A stretch of 57,190 bases of DNA from Allobosea sp. (GTDB lineage: Bacteria > Pseudomonadota > Alphaproteobacteria > Rhizobiales > Beijerinckiaceae), in the NCBI RefSeq assembly GCF_030695125.1, contig NZ_JAUYTP010000005.1, positions 1 through 57,190 on the forward strand, read 5' to 3'. The notes beneath the pieces were generated by a model. The model searched no databases, was not told the origin of the DNA, and saw only the letters and a list, made by a program, of their open reading frames with translations. Numbering within the stretch: the stretch's first letter is position 1; each line of letters starts with the position of its first letter. Position numbers and translations under genes: made by a program. Shown piece after piece: positions 28,024 to 36,307 of the stretch.

Positions 28024-29169
28024 TCAGCCTCTCGCGGCGACCAGACGCTTGACGCGCACGACCTCGGCCAGCGCCAGCAGCAGGTGATAGAGCACGCGCA
28101 CCGGAACGGCGGCCCGGTCCGGCGCGCCGGATGCGTCGATCCGGTTGACCCATAGGCCGCTGTCGGGATCGACGAAGCGTTCGAACATCAGCGCGAGATG
28201 CGGGTCGAGCCGCGCGGCCGCCACGGGGTCGTGCTCGAACGCGATGCGGGCGCTCAGCGCCTTGAGATATTCGGTCTGCGGCCAGAGCAGGGCCGCCGCG
28301 TCGAGCGTGCCGCCATCGGGCCCGATCTCGTTGACGACGGGATGCGCCGGCCCCTGACCGTGATGCCGCTCGGCAAAGTCGTAGAGCGTCCGCGCGAGAG
28401 CGCGCGCGCTGGTGCCGCCGGTGAGGCGGTCGTGATGGTACAAAAGCCAGGTCCATTCGTAATGATGGCCCGGTTCGCGCACCAGCCCGGCGCGGCCGCT
28501 GGCTGGCTGCCAGTCGGCGGTGAAGAACTCGCCGAGCGAGCCCGTCGCGAGGTCGAGCATGCGCTCCCGCATCAGCCGCACCAGCCCGTCGGCGCGGTCG
28601 AGCCAGCGCGGTGCACCGGAGGTTTCGGCCAGGGCATGGCAGGCTTCGAGCAGATGCATATGCGGGTTCTGCCGGCGCGGCAGGGTCCCCAGCGTATCCT
28701 CGGAGAAGCCCCCGTCGGGATGGGCGAGCGCCGTCTCGATGAAGCCCATCACGGCGTCCGCCCGCTCCAGCCAGATGCGCTCGCCGCTCGCCCGCGCGAA
28801 CCAGCCGCAGGCGAACAGAACGAAGGCGAGGTCATAGAAGTCCGACTTCGCGTCGACAGGCTCGCCGTCGAGGCCGCAGCGATGGCTGAACAGGCCGTCG
28901 GGGCGCCGGCAATGCTGCCAGAGAAACGCCATGCCGTGGCGGGCCGCAGCGAGCGCACCGGGCACGCCGAGGATGTGGGCGTGGCTGAAGACATAGGCCA
29001 GCCGCGCGGTCACCAGCGTGGTGCGAACCGCGCTGTCGACGGGCCTGCCGTCAGGAGACACCAGCTCGACATAGCCGGGCTGCCCGGGCGTCCAGGCCCG
29101 GGCGAGCCAGCCCGGCAGCAGCGTACCGGTGAGCCAGCCCGCGATGGCGTCGGCCTCGTATCCACGCAT
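28024..29169 (-). CDS. AGE-family sugar epimerase/isomerase
   Basis: This 381 aa (alpha/alpha)6-barrel enzyme belongs to the N-acylglucosamine 2-epimerase / mannose isomerase family. Catalytic His residues lie in RQNPHMHLLEACHAL near residue 170 and EPGHHYEWTWLLYHH near 238. SDFYDLAFVLFACGW near residue 110 is another family segment. It could epimerise a GlcNAc-type sugar or interconvert aldose and ketose (mannose-fructose, or YihS-like); sequence alone does not decide. The start follows GAGGAG. It stands alone, with the Lrp-type regulator about 150 bp upstream on the same strand. Confidence 0.82.
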   Translation of the reverse strand: MRGYEADAIAGWLTGTLLPGWLARAWTPGQPGYVELVSPDGRPVDSAVRTTLVTARLAYVFSHAHILGVPGALAAARHGMAFLWQHCRRPDGLFSHRCGLDGEPVDAKSDFYDLAFVLFACGWFARASGERIWLERADAVMGFIETALAHPDGGFSEDTLGTLPRRQNPHMHLLEACHALAETSGAPRWLDRADGLVRLMRERMLDLATGSLGEFFTADWQPASGRAGLVREPGHHYEWTWLLYHHDRLTGGTSARALARTLYDFAERHHGQGPAHPVVNEIGPDGGTLDAAALLWPQTEYLKALSARIAFEHDPVAAARLDPHLALMFERFVDPDSGLWVNRIDASGAPDRAAVPVRVLYHLLLALAEVVRVKRLVAARG

Positions 29170-29316
29170 CGCGCGCTCCTCGCATCCTGCCCGACCCGCC
29201 CCGGGGTTCGAAGCGTCACTCTCGCCGGGCGGTCATAACTGACGGCATGCCTCCGGCGAATGCAAAACGCACTGAAGCGCGGCAGCCGCCGCCGCCATAC
29301 AGCCCGCGCCGGGCCG

Positions 29317-29772
29317 TCAACGCGGAAGGGCAGGGCTCAGCCCGGCCCGGCTGCTGCGCGGCGTCGCCAGCAGAAGGTGCGTTTCCGACGCCGCGATGCC
29401 GGCGATCAGGCGCAGCCGCGTCAGGACCCCGTCGAGGGCGGTCAGGCTGTCGGTGCCGAGCTCGGCGACGAGATCCCATTTGCCGCTCGTCGTGTGGATC
29501 GCCGTCACCTCGGCGAAGCCTGTCAGCGCCGCGACCACGCGGTCCTTGGCGCGTCCCTCGACCTCGATCAGGGTGATGCCGCGCACGGGGGCCGAGACCG
29601 CGTCCGCCCGCAGGATCACCGTGTAGCCGACGATCTCGCCGGCCTGTTCGAGGCGCTCGATGCGCGCCCTGACCGTGGCGCGCGACACGCTGAGCTCGAG
29701 CGCGAGATCAGACACGCCACGACGGCCGTTCCGGCGCAGCAGCGTGATCAGGCGCTGGTCGAGCTCGTCCAT
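29317..29772 (-). CDS. Lrp/AsnC family transcriptional regulator
   Basis: This 151 aa regulator has an N-terminal helix-turn-helix (MDELDQRLITLLRRNGRRGV then SVSRATVRARIERLEQAG) and a C-terminal RAM ligand domain with the usual YTVILRADAV, TTSGKWDLVAELGTDS and ETHLLLA segments. It is divergent from arginase. By position it is the likely local regulator of arginase and ornithine cyclodeaminase, probably sensing arginine or ornithine; this is inference. The start at 29772 fits the family; in-frame ATGs at 29808 and 29838 would add 12 or 22 residues. Confidence 0.88.
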   Translation of the reverse strand: MDELDQRLITLLRRNGRRGVSDLALELSVSRATVRARIERLEQAGEIVGYTVILRADAVSAPVRGITLIEVEGRAKDRVVAALTGFAEVTAIHTTSGKWDLVAELGTDSLTALDGVLTRLRLIAGIAASETHLLLATPRSSRAGLSPALPR

Positions 29773-29840
29773 CGGTGATTGTCCATTCTGAGCGATTGGC
29801 CTTTCCATAACGGAAATCCGGCTTGTCATCCATGCCAATC

Positions 29841-29859
29841 TGGCGGGTTCATCCCGCCA
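29841..29859. promoter_or_regulatory. Palindrome in the Lrp-arginase divergent promoter region
   Basis: There is a perfect 7-bp inverted repeat, TGGCGGG and CCCGCCA, with a 5-nt spacer, about 40 bp upstream of the arginase start codon. It lies in the only spacer shared by the divergent regulator and arginase gene, so it is a candidate binding site for the Lrp-type protein. It could also just be a leader hairpin. Confidence 0.35.
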
Positions 29860-29898
29860 TTGCCGCGCCCTAACCTAATCGCAGGGAGGCGAGCACGC

Positions 29899-30828
29899 AT
29901 GAGACAGACCACTTGCATTCTGCTGGGCGCACCGGTGCAGGACGGCACCGGGCGGCTCGGTTGCGACATGGGGCCCAGCGCCTTCCGCGCCGCCGGCATC
30001 GGGCCGGCCCTGCAGTCGCTCGGCCACACCGTGATCGACCGCGGCAACCTCGTCCCGGCGCCGCGACGCGACCTCACGCACGCCAACCCCGCGCTGCACG
30101 GCCTGCCCGAGATCGTGGCCTGGACCGAGGCGCTGTCGCAGACCGTCTACGAGACCGGCGCTGAGGGCCTGACCATCGTGCTGGGCGGCGATCACAGCCT
30201 GGCGGCCGGCACGCTCGCCGGCCATGCCCGCCGCGCGAGCGAGGACGGCCGCAAGCTCTTCGTGCTCTGGCTCGATGCCCATCCCGACCTCCACACGCTG
30301 GAGACGACCGAAAGCGGTCATCTCCATGGCGTGCCGATGGGCTATGCGCTCGGTCTCCCCGGGTTCGCCGGGACCTTTCCGCCGCTGGCGGCTGCGCTCG
30401 ATCCCTCGCGGGTCTGCATGATGGGCCTGCGCAGCGTCGATGCGGCGGAGCGGCGGATTCTGGCCGGCAGCGGCGTGCATGTCCACGACATGCGTGCCAT
30501 CGACGAGAACGGCGTCGGCGTGCTGCTGCGGCGCTTCCTCGACATCGTCGAGGCGCAGGACGGCATCCTCCATGTCAGCCTCGACGTCGATTTCCTCGAT
30601 CCCGACATCGCGCCGGGCGTCGGCACCACCGTGCCGGGCGGAGCGACCTTCCGGGAGGCGCATCTGATCATGGAGATGCTCCATGACAGCGGCCGCGTCG
30701 CCAGCCTCGACCTCGTCGAGCTCAACCCCTTCCTCGACGATCGCGGCCGCACGGCGAGGCTGATGGTGGACCTCACCGCGAGCCTGATGGGCCGCAGCGT
30801 GCTGGATCGCCCGACGCGGAGCTACTGA
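29899..30828 (+). CDS. rocF: Arginase
   Basis: This 309 aa ureohydrolase converts arginine to ornithine and urea with a di-manganese site. Motifs are GGDHS near residue 96, DAHPD at 126-130, and SLDVDFLDP near 228, so all the metal-binding Asp/His positions are kept. At residues 132 and 141, where mammalian arginase I has Asn130 and Asn139 contacting the substrate carboxylate, this protein has His. The C-terminal half (GTTVPGGATFREAH, LDLVELNPFLD) closely resembles what I recall of Brucella-type arginase. ATG 29899 is chosen because GGGAGG lies upstream and it fits family length. The ornithine cyclodeaminase gene follows after 2 bp. Confidence 0.92.
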   Translation: MRQTTCILLGAPVQDGTGRLGCDMGPSAFRAAGIGPALQSLGHTVIDRGNLVPAPRRDLTHANPALHGLPEIVAWTEALSQTVYETGAEGLTIVLGGDHSLAAGTLAGHARRASEDGRKLFVLWLDAHPDLHTLETTESGHLHGVPMGYALGLPGFAGTFPPLAAALDPSRVCMMGLRSVDAAERRILAGSGVHVHDMRAIDENGVGVLLRRFLDIVEAQDGILHVSLDVDFLDPDIAPGVGTTVPGGATFREAHLIMEMLHDSGRVASLDLVELNPFLDDRGRTARLMVDLTASLMGRSVLDRPTRSY

Positions 30829-30830
30829 GC

Positions 30831-31919
30831 ATGGACCGCAAGCTCAACCTCGTCCGCTTCGTCAGCGTCGACCGGATGATGCGCATCGTCGGCCGGCACG
30901 GGATCGAACGCGTGCTGACCGACCTCGCGGCCTGCATCGAGGCCGATTTCAGGCGCTGGGAGGTCTTCGACAAGACAGCGCGCGTCGCCTCGCACAGCCA
31001 TGACGGCGTTATCGAGCTGATGCCGACCAGCGACGGGCGGCACTACGCCTTCAAATACGTCAACGGGCACCCGCGCAACACGCGCGACGGCCGCCAGACG
31101 GTCACCGCCTTCGGCGTCTGGGCCGATGTCGCGACCGGCTATCCGCTGCTGTTGAGCGAGATGACGATCCTCACCGCGCTGCGCACAGCCGCGACCTCGG
31201 CCATGGCGGCCAGGTACCTCGCGCCGCACGGTGCCCACACCATGGCGCTGATCGGCAATGGCGCGCAGTCGGAGTTCCAGGCGCTCGCCTTCAAGGCGGT
31301 GCTCGGGGTCGATCGCCTGCGGCTCTACGATACCGATCCCGCCGCGAGCGTGCGCTGCGCCCACAACCTCGCGGATTTCGGGTTCGAGATCGCGATCTGC
31401 CGCTCGCCGGACGAGGCCGTGCTGGGCGCGCAGATCGTGACCACCGCCACCGCCGACAAGGCCAACGCCACCATCCTGACCGACAACATGGTCGGCGCCG
31501 GCATCCACATCAACGCGGTCGGCGGCGACTGCCCGGGCAAGACCGAGCTCCATGCCGACATTCTCCGGCGCAGCGACATCTTCGTGGAGTATCCGCCACA
31601 GACGCGCATCGAGGGCGAGATCCAGCAGCTCCCCGCCGACCATCCCGTCACCGAACTCTGGCGCGTCGTCACGGGGCAGGCCGAAGGCCGGCGCGAGGCG
31701 CGGCAGATCACGCTGTTCGACTCGGTGGGGTTCGCGATCGAGGATTTCTCGGCCCTGCGCTGGCTCGCCTTGGAGGCCGCCCGCACGGGCGAATACGATG
31801 AGCTCGACCTGCTGGCCGATCCCGACGAGCCGCGCGACCTGTTCGGCATGCTGCTGCGCGCCGGGGCGGGCCCGGCCGTCGCGCCTCAGCGGCCGCGGGA
31901 GGTCTGCGAGACCAGATAG
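30831..31919 (+). CDS. ocd: Ornithine cyclodeaminase
   Basis: This 362 aa NAD-dependent enzyme turns ornithine into proline plus ammonia, completing arginine use as carbon and nitrogen source. The N-terminal substrate region includes HSHDGVIELMPTSDGRHYAFKYVNGHP (quoted in part as LMPTSDGRHYAFKYVNGHP) and RTAATSAMAARYLA. The Rossmann region has MALIGNGAQSEFQ near residue 140. It lies 2 bp after arginase. The last 34 bp overlap the end of the converging RpiR-type gene, so the two transcripts are antisense at their 3' ends. Confidence 0.93.
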   Translation: MDRKLNLVRFVSVDRMMRIVGRHGIERVLTDLAACIEADFRRWEVFDKTARVASHSHDGVIELMPTSDGRHYAFKYVNGHPRNTRDGRQTVTAFGVWADVATGYPLLLSEMTILTALRTAATSAMAARYLAPHGAHTMALIGNGAQSEFQALAFKAVLGVDRLRLYDTDPAASVRCAHNLADFGFEIAICRSPDEAVLGAQIVTTATADKANATILTDNMVGAGIHINAVGGDCPGKTELHADILRRSDIFVEYPPQTRIEGEIQQLPADHPVTELWRVVTGQAEGRREARQITLFDSVGFAIEDFSALRWLALEAARTGEYDELDLLADPDEPRDLFGMLLRAGAGPAVAPQRPREVCETR

Positions 31920-32809
31920 CTCGAGATGGCGTCGGTCAGCTGCGCCGCCTTGGCGACATTGTCGGCGTTCGAGACCATCAGCGCCGTCACCAGCGCCTCG
32001 ATCACGAGCAGCGCCGCGACATTGCTCGACGACAGCACGGGATGGGTGCAGCGGGCGATGAGGACCTCGCCGGCAAGCGGGGCGAGCGGCGATGCGGCCG
32101 AGTCGGTCAGCGCCACGATGGCCGCCTTGCGATCGGCGGCATAGCGCGTCAGGTGCACGACATCGGTGGCGTAGCGCGGGAAGGAGATGGCGATCAGCAC
32201 ATCCTCCGGTCCCAGCGCCATCAGGCGGCCGGCGGCATTCTCGGTGCCGCCGAACTCGACCACATTGACGAGCTGGCGACAGAAGGGCTGCAGGCCGAGC
32301 GTCAGCAGCCCCGCCAGATGGGCCGAGAGGCCGAAACCCATCACATAAACGCAGCGCGCCGATGTCAGGCGGGCGACGATGCGCGACAGGCCCTCGGGCT
32401 CGATCGCCTCGGCCGTGCCGCGCAGATTGGCCAGCGTGTCCTCCAGCCCCTCGCGCAGCGGCGAGCGCCCGTCCTCGCGGTTGAAGCTGCCGCGCAGCTT
32501 CTCGACCGGGCGCAGCACGGCCTGGAGCGTGTCGGCGAGCGCGGCGCGCAGATCGGGAAAGCCGCTGAAGCCCAGCAGCCGGGCGAACCGCGACAGGGTC
32601 GCTGTCGAGACGCCGGTCGCGGCCGCGAGATCCTCGATCGACAGGGCCGAGCCGCGCACCGGATTGCGCAGGAGGTGCTCCGCGATGACGCGATTGGAAG
32701 CCGATCCCGAGGCCTGCAGCGCCAGCAACTTCCGGCCGAGCTCGGAGGCAGCGAAGGCCATGTCGCTTCCGCCGCTGCCACCCAGACCATTGTGAAGGGA
32801 TATTTTCAT
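31886..32809 (-). CDS. RpiR/MurR family regulator with SIS domain
   Basis: This 307 aa regulator has an N-terminal HTH_6 domain (SIEDLAAATGVSTATLSRFARLLGF, quoted in part as AAATGVSTATLSRFARLLGF, near residue 60). A C-terminal SIS domain follows, with VYVMGFGLSAHLAGLL near residue 155 and DVLIAISFPRYATDVVHLT near 200. It is divergent from the binding-protein gene of the ABC transporter and converges with ocd, so it likely controls transport. The start at 32809 has AAGG 7 nt upstream; ATG 32761 (MAFAASELG) is an alternative. SIS domains often bind sugar phosphates, which is unexpected next to amino acid genes. Confidence 0.88.
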   Translation of the reverse strand: MKISLHNGLGGSGGSDMAFAASELGRKLLALQASGSASNRVIAEHLLRNPVRGSALSIEDLAAATGVSTATLSRFARLLGFSGFPDLRAALADTLQAVLRPVEKLRGSFNREDGRSPLREGLEDTLANLRGTAEAIEPEGLSRIVARLTSARCVYVMGFGLSAHLAGLLTLGLQPFCRQLVNVVEFGGTENAAGRLMALGPEDVLIAISFPRYATDVVHLTRYAADRKAAIVALTDSAASPLAPLAGEVLIARCTHPVLSSSNVAALLVIEALVTALMVSNADNVAKAAQLTDAISSYLVSQTSRGR

Positions 32810-32828
32810 GTATTGACCTTATGAAAAT
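32802..32828. promoter_or_regulatory. Candidate RpiR operator between regulator and ABC transporter
   Basis: There is a perfect inverted repeat, ATTTTCAT and ATGAAAAT, with an 11-nt spacer, in a locally AT-rich spacer. Palindromes of the form TGAAA/TTTCA are typical for RpiR-family regulators. The left arm overlaps the chosen regulator start codon, so occupancy would repress its own gene and affect the divergent transporter promoter. A TTGACC -35-like hexamer lies in the spacer at 32813-32818. Confidence 0.45.
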
Positions 32829-32884
32829 TAATCGCCAGTGTGAAGCCCGAGCCGTTAACCAAGACCACTGATCGGGAGAATGTC

Positions 32885-33661
32885 ATGCTGAAGCGTACCG
32901 TCCTCGCCTGGGCCGCAACGGCCTCGATCGCCCTCGTTCTCGGCCAGCCGGCGGTGGCCCAGGCCACGAAGCTGCGAATCGGGGTAGAGGGCAATTATCC
33001 GCCGTTTTCGATGATCGCGCCCGACGGCAAGCTGGGCGGCTTCGACATCGACATCGCCAATGCCATCTGCGCGCAGATGAAGGCCGAGTGCAGCTTCGTC
33101 CAGCAGGAATTCGACGGCATGATCCCGGCGCTCAACGCCAAGAAGTTCGACATGATTGTCGCCTCGATGACGATCACCGAGGCGCGCAAGAAGACCGTCG
33201 ATTTCTCCGATCCCTATTACGACGTGCCTTCGCGCTTCGTCGCCAAGGCGGGCGCTTTTGCCGATCACTCGCCGGCCGCGCTGAAGGGCAAGACCATCGT
33301 CGTGCTGCGCAATTCGCCGCGCGCCGCCTATCTGGCCGAGAACTACAAGGACAGCACCATCGTCTTCGCCGGCAAGGAGACCGAGGTCTACATGGAGCTC
33401 GCCGTCGGGCGCGCCGATGTCGGCTTCGGCTCCTCGGTCGTCTCCGGCGAGGCCTTCCTGAAGAAGCCGGAAGGCAAGGGCTACGCCCAGCTCGGCCCGG
33501 CGATCCGGATCGGCGCCGGCTCGGGCGTCGGCATCGCGATGCGCAAGGGCGACGATGCCCTGCGCACCCAGGTCAACGCCGCGCTCGCCGCCTTCAAGGC
33601 CAATGGCGGCTACAAGGCGCTGGCCGACCGTTATTTCGACTTCGACATCTCGGGGTCCTGA
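32885..33661 (+). CDS. ABC transporter binding protein for basic amino acids
   Basis: This 258 aa periplasmic solute-binding protein is of the HisJ/ArgT/LAO family. It has an N-terminal signal peptide with a likely cut after PAVAQA, and the family segments GVEGNYPPFSM, GFDIDIANAIC, KKFDMIVASMTIT and RKKTVDFSDPYY. GGGAG lies upstream of ATG 32885; a longer frame exists upstream but would bury the signal peptide. The neighbours (arginase, cyclodeaminase) suggest arginine, ornithine or a conjugate of these as ligand. It is followed by hairpins and then the permease genes. Confidence 0.9.
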   Translation: MLKRTVLAWAATASIALVLGQPAVAQATKLRIGVEGNYPPFSMIAPDGKLGGFDIDIANAICAQMKAECSFVQQEFDGMIPALNAKKFDMIVASMTITEARKKTVDFSDPYYDVPSRFVAKAGAFADHSPAALKGKTIVVLRNSPRAAYLAENYKDSTIVFAGKETEVYMELAVGRADVGFGSSVVSGEAFLKKPEGKGYAQLGPAIRIGAGSGVGIAMRKGDDALRTQVNAALAAFKANGGYKALADRYFDFDISGS

Positions 33662-33676
33662 GGCCGGCACCCGGCG

Positions 33677-33760
33677 TCAGGGTCGGGCCTGACCCGGCCC
33701 TGATGGGCCGGGCCGGCTCCCCTCGTTTCGCGGGACATGGCCAGGGCTCGCCCGGCCATG
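33677..33760 (+). other. Intercistronic hairpins between binding protein and permease genes
   Basis: Two stem-loops lie in the 129-bp spacer. The first has arms TCAGGG (33677-33682) and CCCTGA (33698-33703) with an inner CGGG/CCCG stem. The second has arms CATGGCC (33736-33742) and GGCCATG (33754-33760). Such structures after binding-protein genes usually protect the upstream mRNA or partly stop transcription, giving more binding protein than permease. There is no T-run, so it is not a simple terminator. Confidence 0.5.
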
Positions 33761-33790
33761 ACGCCCCTTCATGCCGATCCGGACGAAGCC

Positions 33791-34480
33791 ATGTTCCTCC
33801 ACGGCTATTTCCCCGCCATTCTCGAAGGCCTGCGCTCGACGCTGCTGGTTTCGGCCGTGTCGCTGGCGATCGCCTGCGTCTTCGGGCTGATGGGGGCCGG
33901 CGCCAAGCTGTCGGCCTCGCGGGCGGCCAACATCGCGGCCGACACCTATACGACGCTGATCCGCGGGCTGCCGGAGCTCGTCCTGCTGCTGCTGATCTTC
34001 TATGGCGGCCAGATCCTGATCAACAGCCTCGCCGACAAGGCCGGGCTCGGCTATCTCGACATCAACCCCTTCATCGCCGGCACGACGACGCTGGGCTTCA
34101 TCTTCGGAGCCTATCTGACGGAGACCTTTCGCGGCGCCATCCTCGCCATCCCGCGCGGGCAGAGCGAGGCGGGTCTCGCCTATGGCATGAGCCGGGGCCA
34201 GGTGCTGCGTCGTATCGTGCTGCCGCAGATGGTCCGCCACGCCATTCCCGGCTTCACCAACAACTGGCTGGTGATGATCAAGGCCACCGCGCTTTTGTCG
34301 ATCATCGGGCTCGACGACATGGTCCACCGCGCCAACCTCGCCTCGGCCGCCACGCGCGAACCCTTCACCTTCTACGCCGCGATCGGCGGGATCTATCTCG
34401 CGGTCACCACGGTCTCGATCCTGCTGCTCGGCTGGGTCGAGCGGCGCTTCTCGCTTGGCGTGCGCAAGGTGGAATTCTGA
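33791..34480 (+). CDS. ABC transporter permease, HisQ type
   Basis: This 229 aa inner-membrane permease is of the basic amino acid uptake family. It has about five helices, the segment YTTLIRGLPELVLLLLIFYGG near residue 55 (a family signature, quoted in part as TTLIRGLPELVLLLL) and the ATPase-coupling EAA-like loop EAGLAYGMSRGQVLRRIVLPQ near residue 130. ATG 33791 (MFLHGYFP) is chosen; two in-frame ATGs further upstream are less likely. Its stop shares one base with the start of the next permease (TGATG), which implies translational coupling. Confidence 0.9.
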   Translation: MFLHGYFPAILEGLRSTLLVSAVSLAIACVFGLMGAGAKLSASRAANIAADTYTTLIRGLPELVLLLLIFYGGQILINSLADKAGLGYLDINPFIAGTTTLGFIFGAYLTETFRGAILAIPRGQSEAGLAYGMSRGQVLRRIVLPQMVRHAIPGFTNNWLVMIKATALLSIIGLDDMVHRANLASAATREPFTFYAAIGGIYLAVTTVSILLLGWVERRFSLGVRKVEF

Positions 34481-35190
34481 TGGTCGACTGGGCCCTCATC
34501 GCGGAATCCTGGCCGCTCTACATCAACGGCCTCAAGGTCAGCCTGATCCTGATGGCGATCTCGGTCTCGGCGTCGTTCCTGCTTTCGGTGCCGCTGGCGA
34601 TCGCACGGGTCTCGCCCAATCCGCTGCTCTCGAAGCCGGTTTTCCTTTACACCTATGTGATCCGGGGCACGCCGCTCCTGGTGCAGCTCTACATGATCTA
34701 TTTCGGCCTGGCGCAGTTCGAATGGCTGCGTGAGAGCGCGGCCTGGCCGCTGTTCCGCAACGCCTGGTTCTGCGCCTGGCTGGCCTTTGCCCTCAACAGC
34801 ACGGCCTATACGACAGAAATCCTCGCCGGCGCCTTGCGCCAGACGCCCAGTGGCGAGCTGGAAGCCGCGCGCAGCCTCGGCCTGTCGACCTTTTCGATCT
34901 ACCGCCGCATCCTGTTGCCGAGCGCCATGCGCCGCGCCCTGCCGCAATACGGCAACGAGCTCGTCATGGTCATGCATGCGACCTCGATCGCCAGCGCCGT
35001 CACCATCGTCGAACTCACCCGCACCGCCCGCGACGTCTACTACAACAACCTCGCCCCGCTCGAGGCCTTCGGCCTGGTGGCGGTGTTCTACTTCGTCATC
35101 ACCTTCACGCTCGTCGGCCTCGTCAAGCTGCTCGAAGGCCGATTCCTGAAGCACCTGCGGCCCAAATCCGCCGACCCGAAACCCGCCTGA
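34480..35190 (+). CDS. ABC transporter permease, HisM type
   Basis: This 236 aa permease pairs with the HisQ-type subunit. Signatures are TYVIRGTPLLVQLYMIYFGL near residue 62, STAYTTEILAGALRQTP near 108 and the coupling loop EAARSLGLSTFSIYRRILLP near 130. The C-terminus is basic and Pro-rich. It starts one base inside the previous stop and ends 4 bp before the hydrolase gene, so the operon continues. Confidence 0.91.
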   Translation: MVDWALIAESWPLYINGLKVSLILMAISVSASFLLSVPLAIARVSPNPLLSKPVFLYTYVIRGTPLLVQLYMIYFGLAQFEWLRESAAWPLFRNAWFCAWLAFALNSTAYTTEILAGALRQTPSGELEAARSLGLSTFSIYRRILLPSAMRRALPQYGNELVMVMHATSIASAVTIVELTRTARDVYYNNLAPLEAFGLVAVFYFVITFTLVGLVKLLEGRFLKHLRPKSADPKPA

Positions 35191-35194
35191 CGCC

Positions 35195-36307
35195 ATGCTC
35201 ACCGAAACCATCGCGATCCCCGCCGCCGCCCCCGGCACGGCCCACCACCTCACCGTGCAGCGGTTCGGCCGCGCCGGGGCGCGGCCTTGCGTCTACATCC
35301 AGGCCGCTCTCCATGCCGACGAGATCCCCGGCATGATCTGCGCCCAGGCGCTGCGCCGGGAGCTCCTGGCGATCGAGGCGGCGGGACATCTGCAGGGCGA
35401 GGTGGTGCTCGTGCCGGTCGCCAACCCGCTCGGGCTCGGCCAGCAGGTGCTGGGGCAGCCGGTCGGGCGCTTCGCGCTGGGTGATGGCGGCAATTTCAAC
35501 CGCGACTTCCCCGATCTGTGCGTCTCGCTCAGCCGCATCGGCGAAAACCTGGCCGACGCGCCGCAGCACAACCTGGCGATCATCCGGGAAGGCCTCGCCG
35601 CAGCCCTGTCCGAGGTGCCGGCGCTGACGCCGGCCCAGCATCTGAAGAAGACGCTCATGGGCATCGCGCTCGGCTGCGATGTCGTGCTCGACCTGCATTG
35701 CGACGCCGAAGCCGCGATGCATCTCTACACCCATACCGCATCCGCCGAGATCTTCGCCCCGCTCGCCGCATTGCTGGGCGCGCGGGCGATCCTGCTGGCC
35801 GAGGTCTCCGGCGGCGATCCCTTCGACGAGGCCCTGAGCCGGCCCTGGTTCGACCTCGCCCGGGCCTTTCCGGGCCAGCCCGTGCCCTTCGGCTGCCATT
35901 CCGTCACCGTCGAGCTGCGCGGCCAGCGCGATGTCGGCCACGAGACCGCCACCGCCGACGCCGCCGCGATCCTGGCCTTCCTGCGTCATCTCGGCGTGAT
36001 CGCCGGCGCGCTGCCCACCCTCCCGCCGGCGCTGTGCAGCGCGACGGCGCTGGAGGCGTCGGAGCCGCTGATCGCGCCGTTCGCCGGCATTCTGGTCTAT
36101 CGCCGCGAGGTCGGCGAGGACGTCGGCGCGGGCGATGTCGTCGCCGAGATCGTCGATCCGCTCACCGGCGAGACGACCCCGGTCGCCGCCGCGTCGGGCG
36201 GTGTCTTCTATGCGCGCTCGGCGCTGCGCTTCGCCGTGCCCGGCAGCAGGCTGGGCAAGATCGCCGGCACCCGCATGACGCGCAGCGGCAGGCTGCTGAG
36301 CCCATGA
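35195..36307 (+). CDS. Succinylglutamate desuccinylase/aspartoacylase-family hydrolase
   Basis: This 370 aa zinc amidohydrolase is of the AstE/AspA/DoeB type. Zinc ligands are His40 and Glu43 in ALHADEIPG and His168 in LDLHCDAEA. The catalytic Glu is probably in SVTVELRGQ near residue 240. A C-terminal barrel-like domain contains [13 protein letters not shown]. It lies inside the transporter operon, between permease and ATPase, with 4-bp spacing or overlap on both sides. It therefore likely removes an acyl group from the imported compound, which may be an N-acylated basic amino acid; that is inference. No astABCD genes are present in the window. Confidence 0.86.
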   Translation: MLTETIAIPAAAPGTAHHLTVQRFGRAGARPCVYIQAALHADEIPGMICAQALRRELLAIEAAGHLQGEVVLVPVANPLGLGQQVLGQPVGRFALGDGGNFNRDFPDLCVSLSRIGENLADAPQHNLAIIREGLAAALSEVPALTPAQHLKKTLMGIALGCDVVLDLHCDAEAAMHLYTHTASAEIFAPLAALLGARAILLAEVSGGDPFDEALSRPWFDLARAFPGQPVPFGCHSVTVELRGQRDVGHETATADAAAILAFLRHLGVIAGALPTLPPALCSATALEASEPLIAPFAGILVYRREVGEDVGAGDVVAEIVDPLTGETTPVAAASGGVFYARSALRFAVPGSRLGKIAGTRMTRSGRLLSP

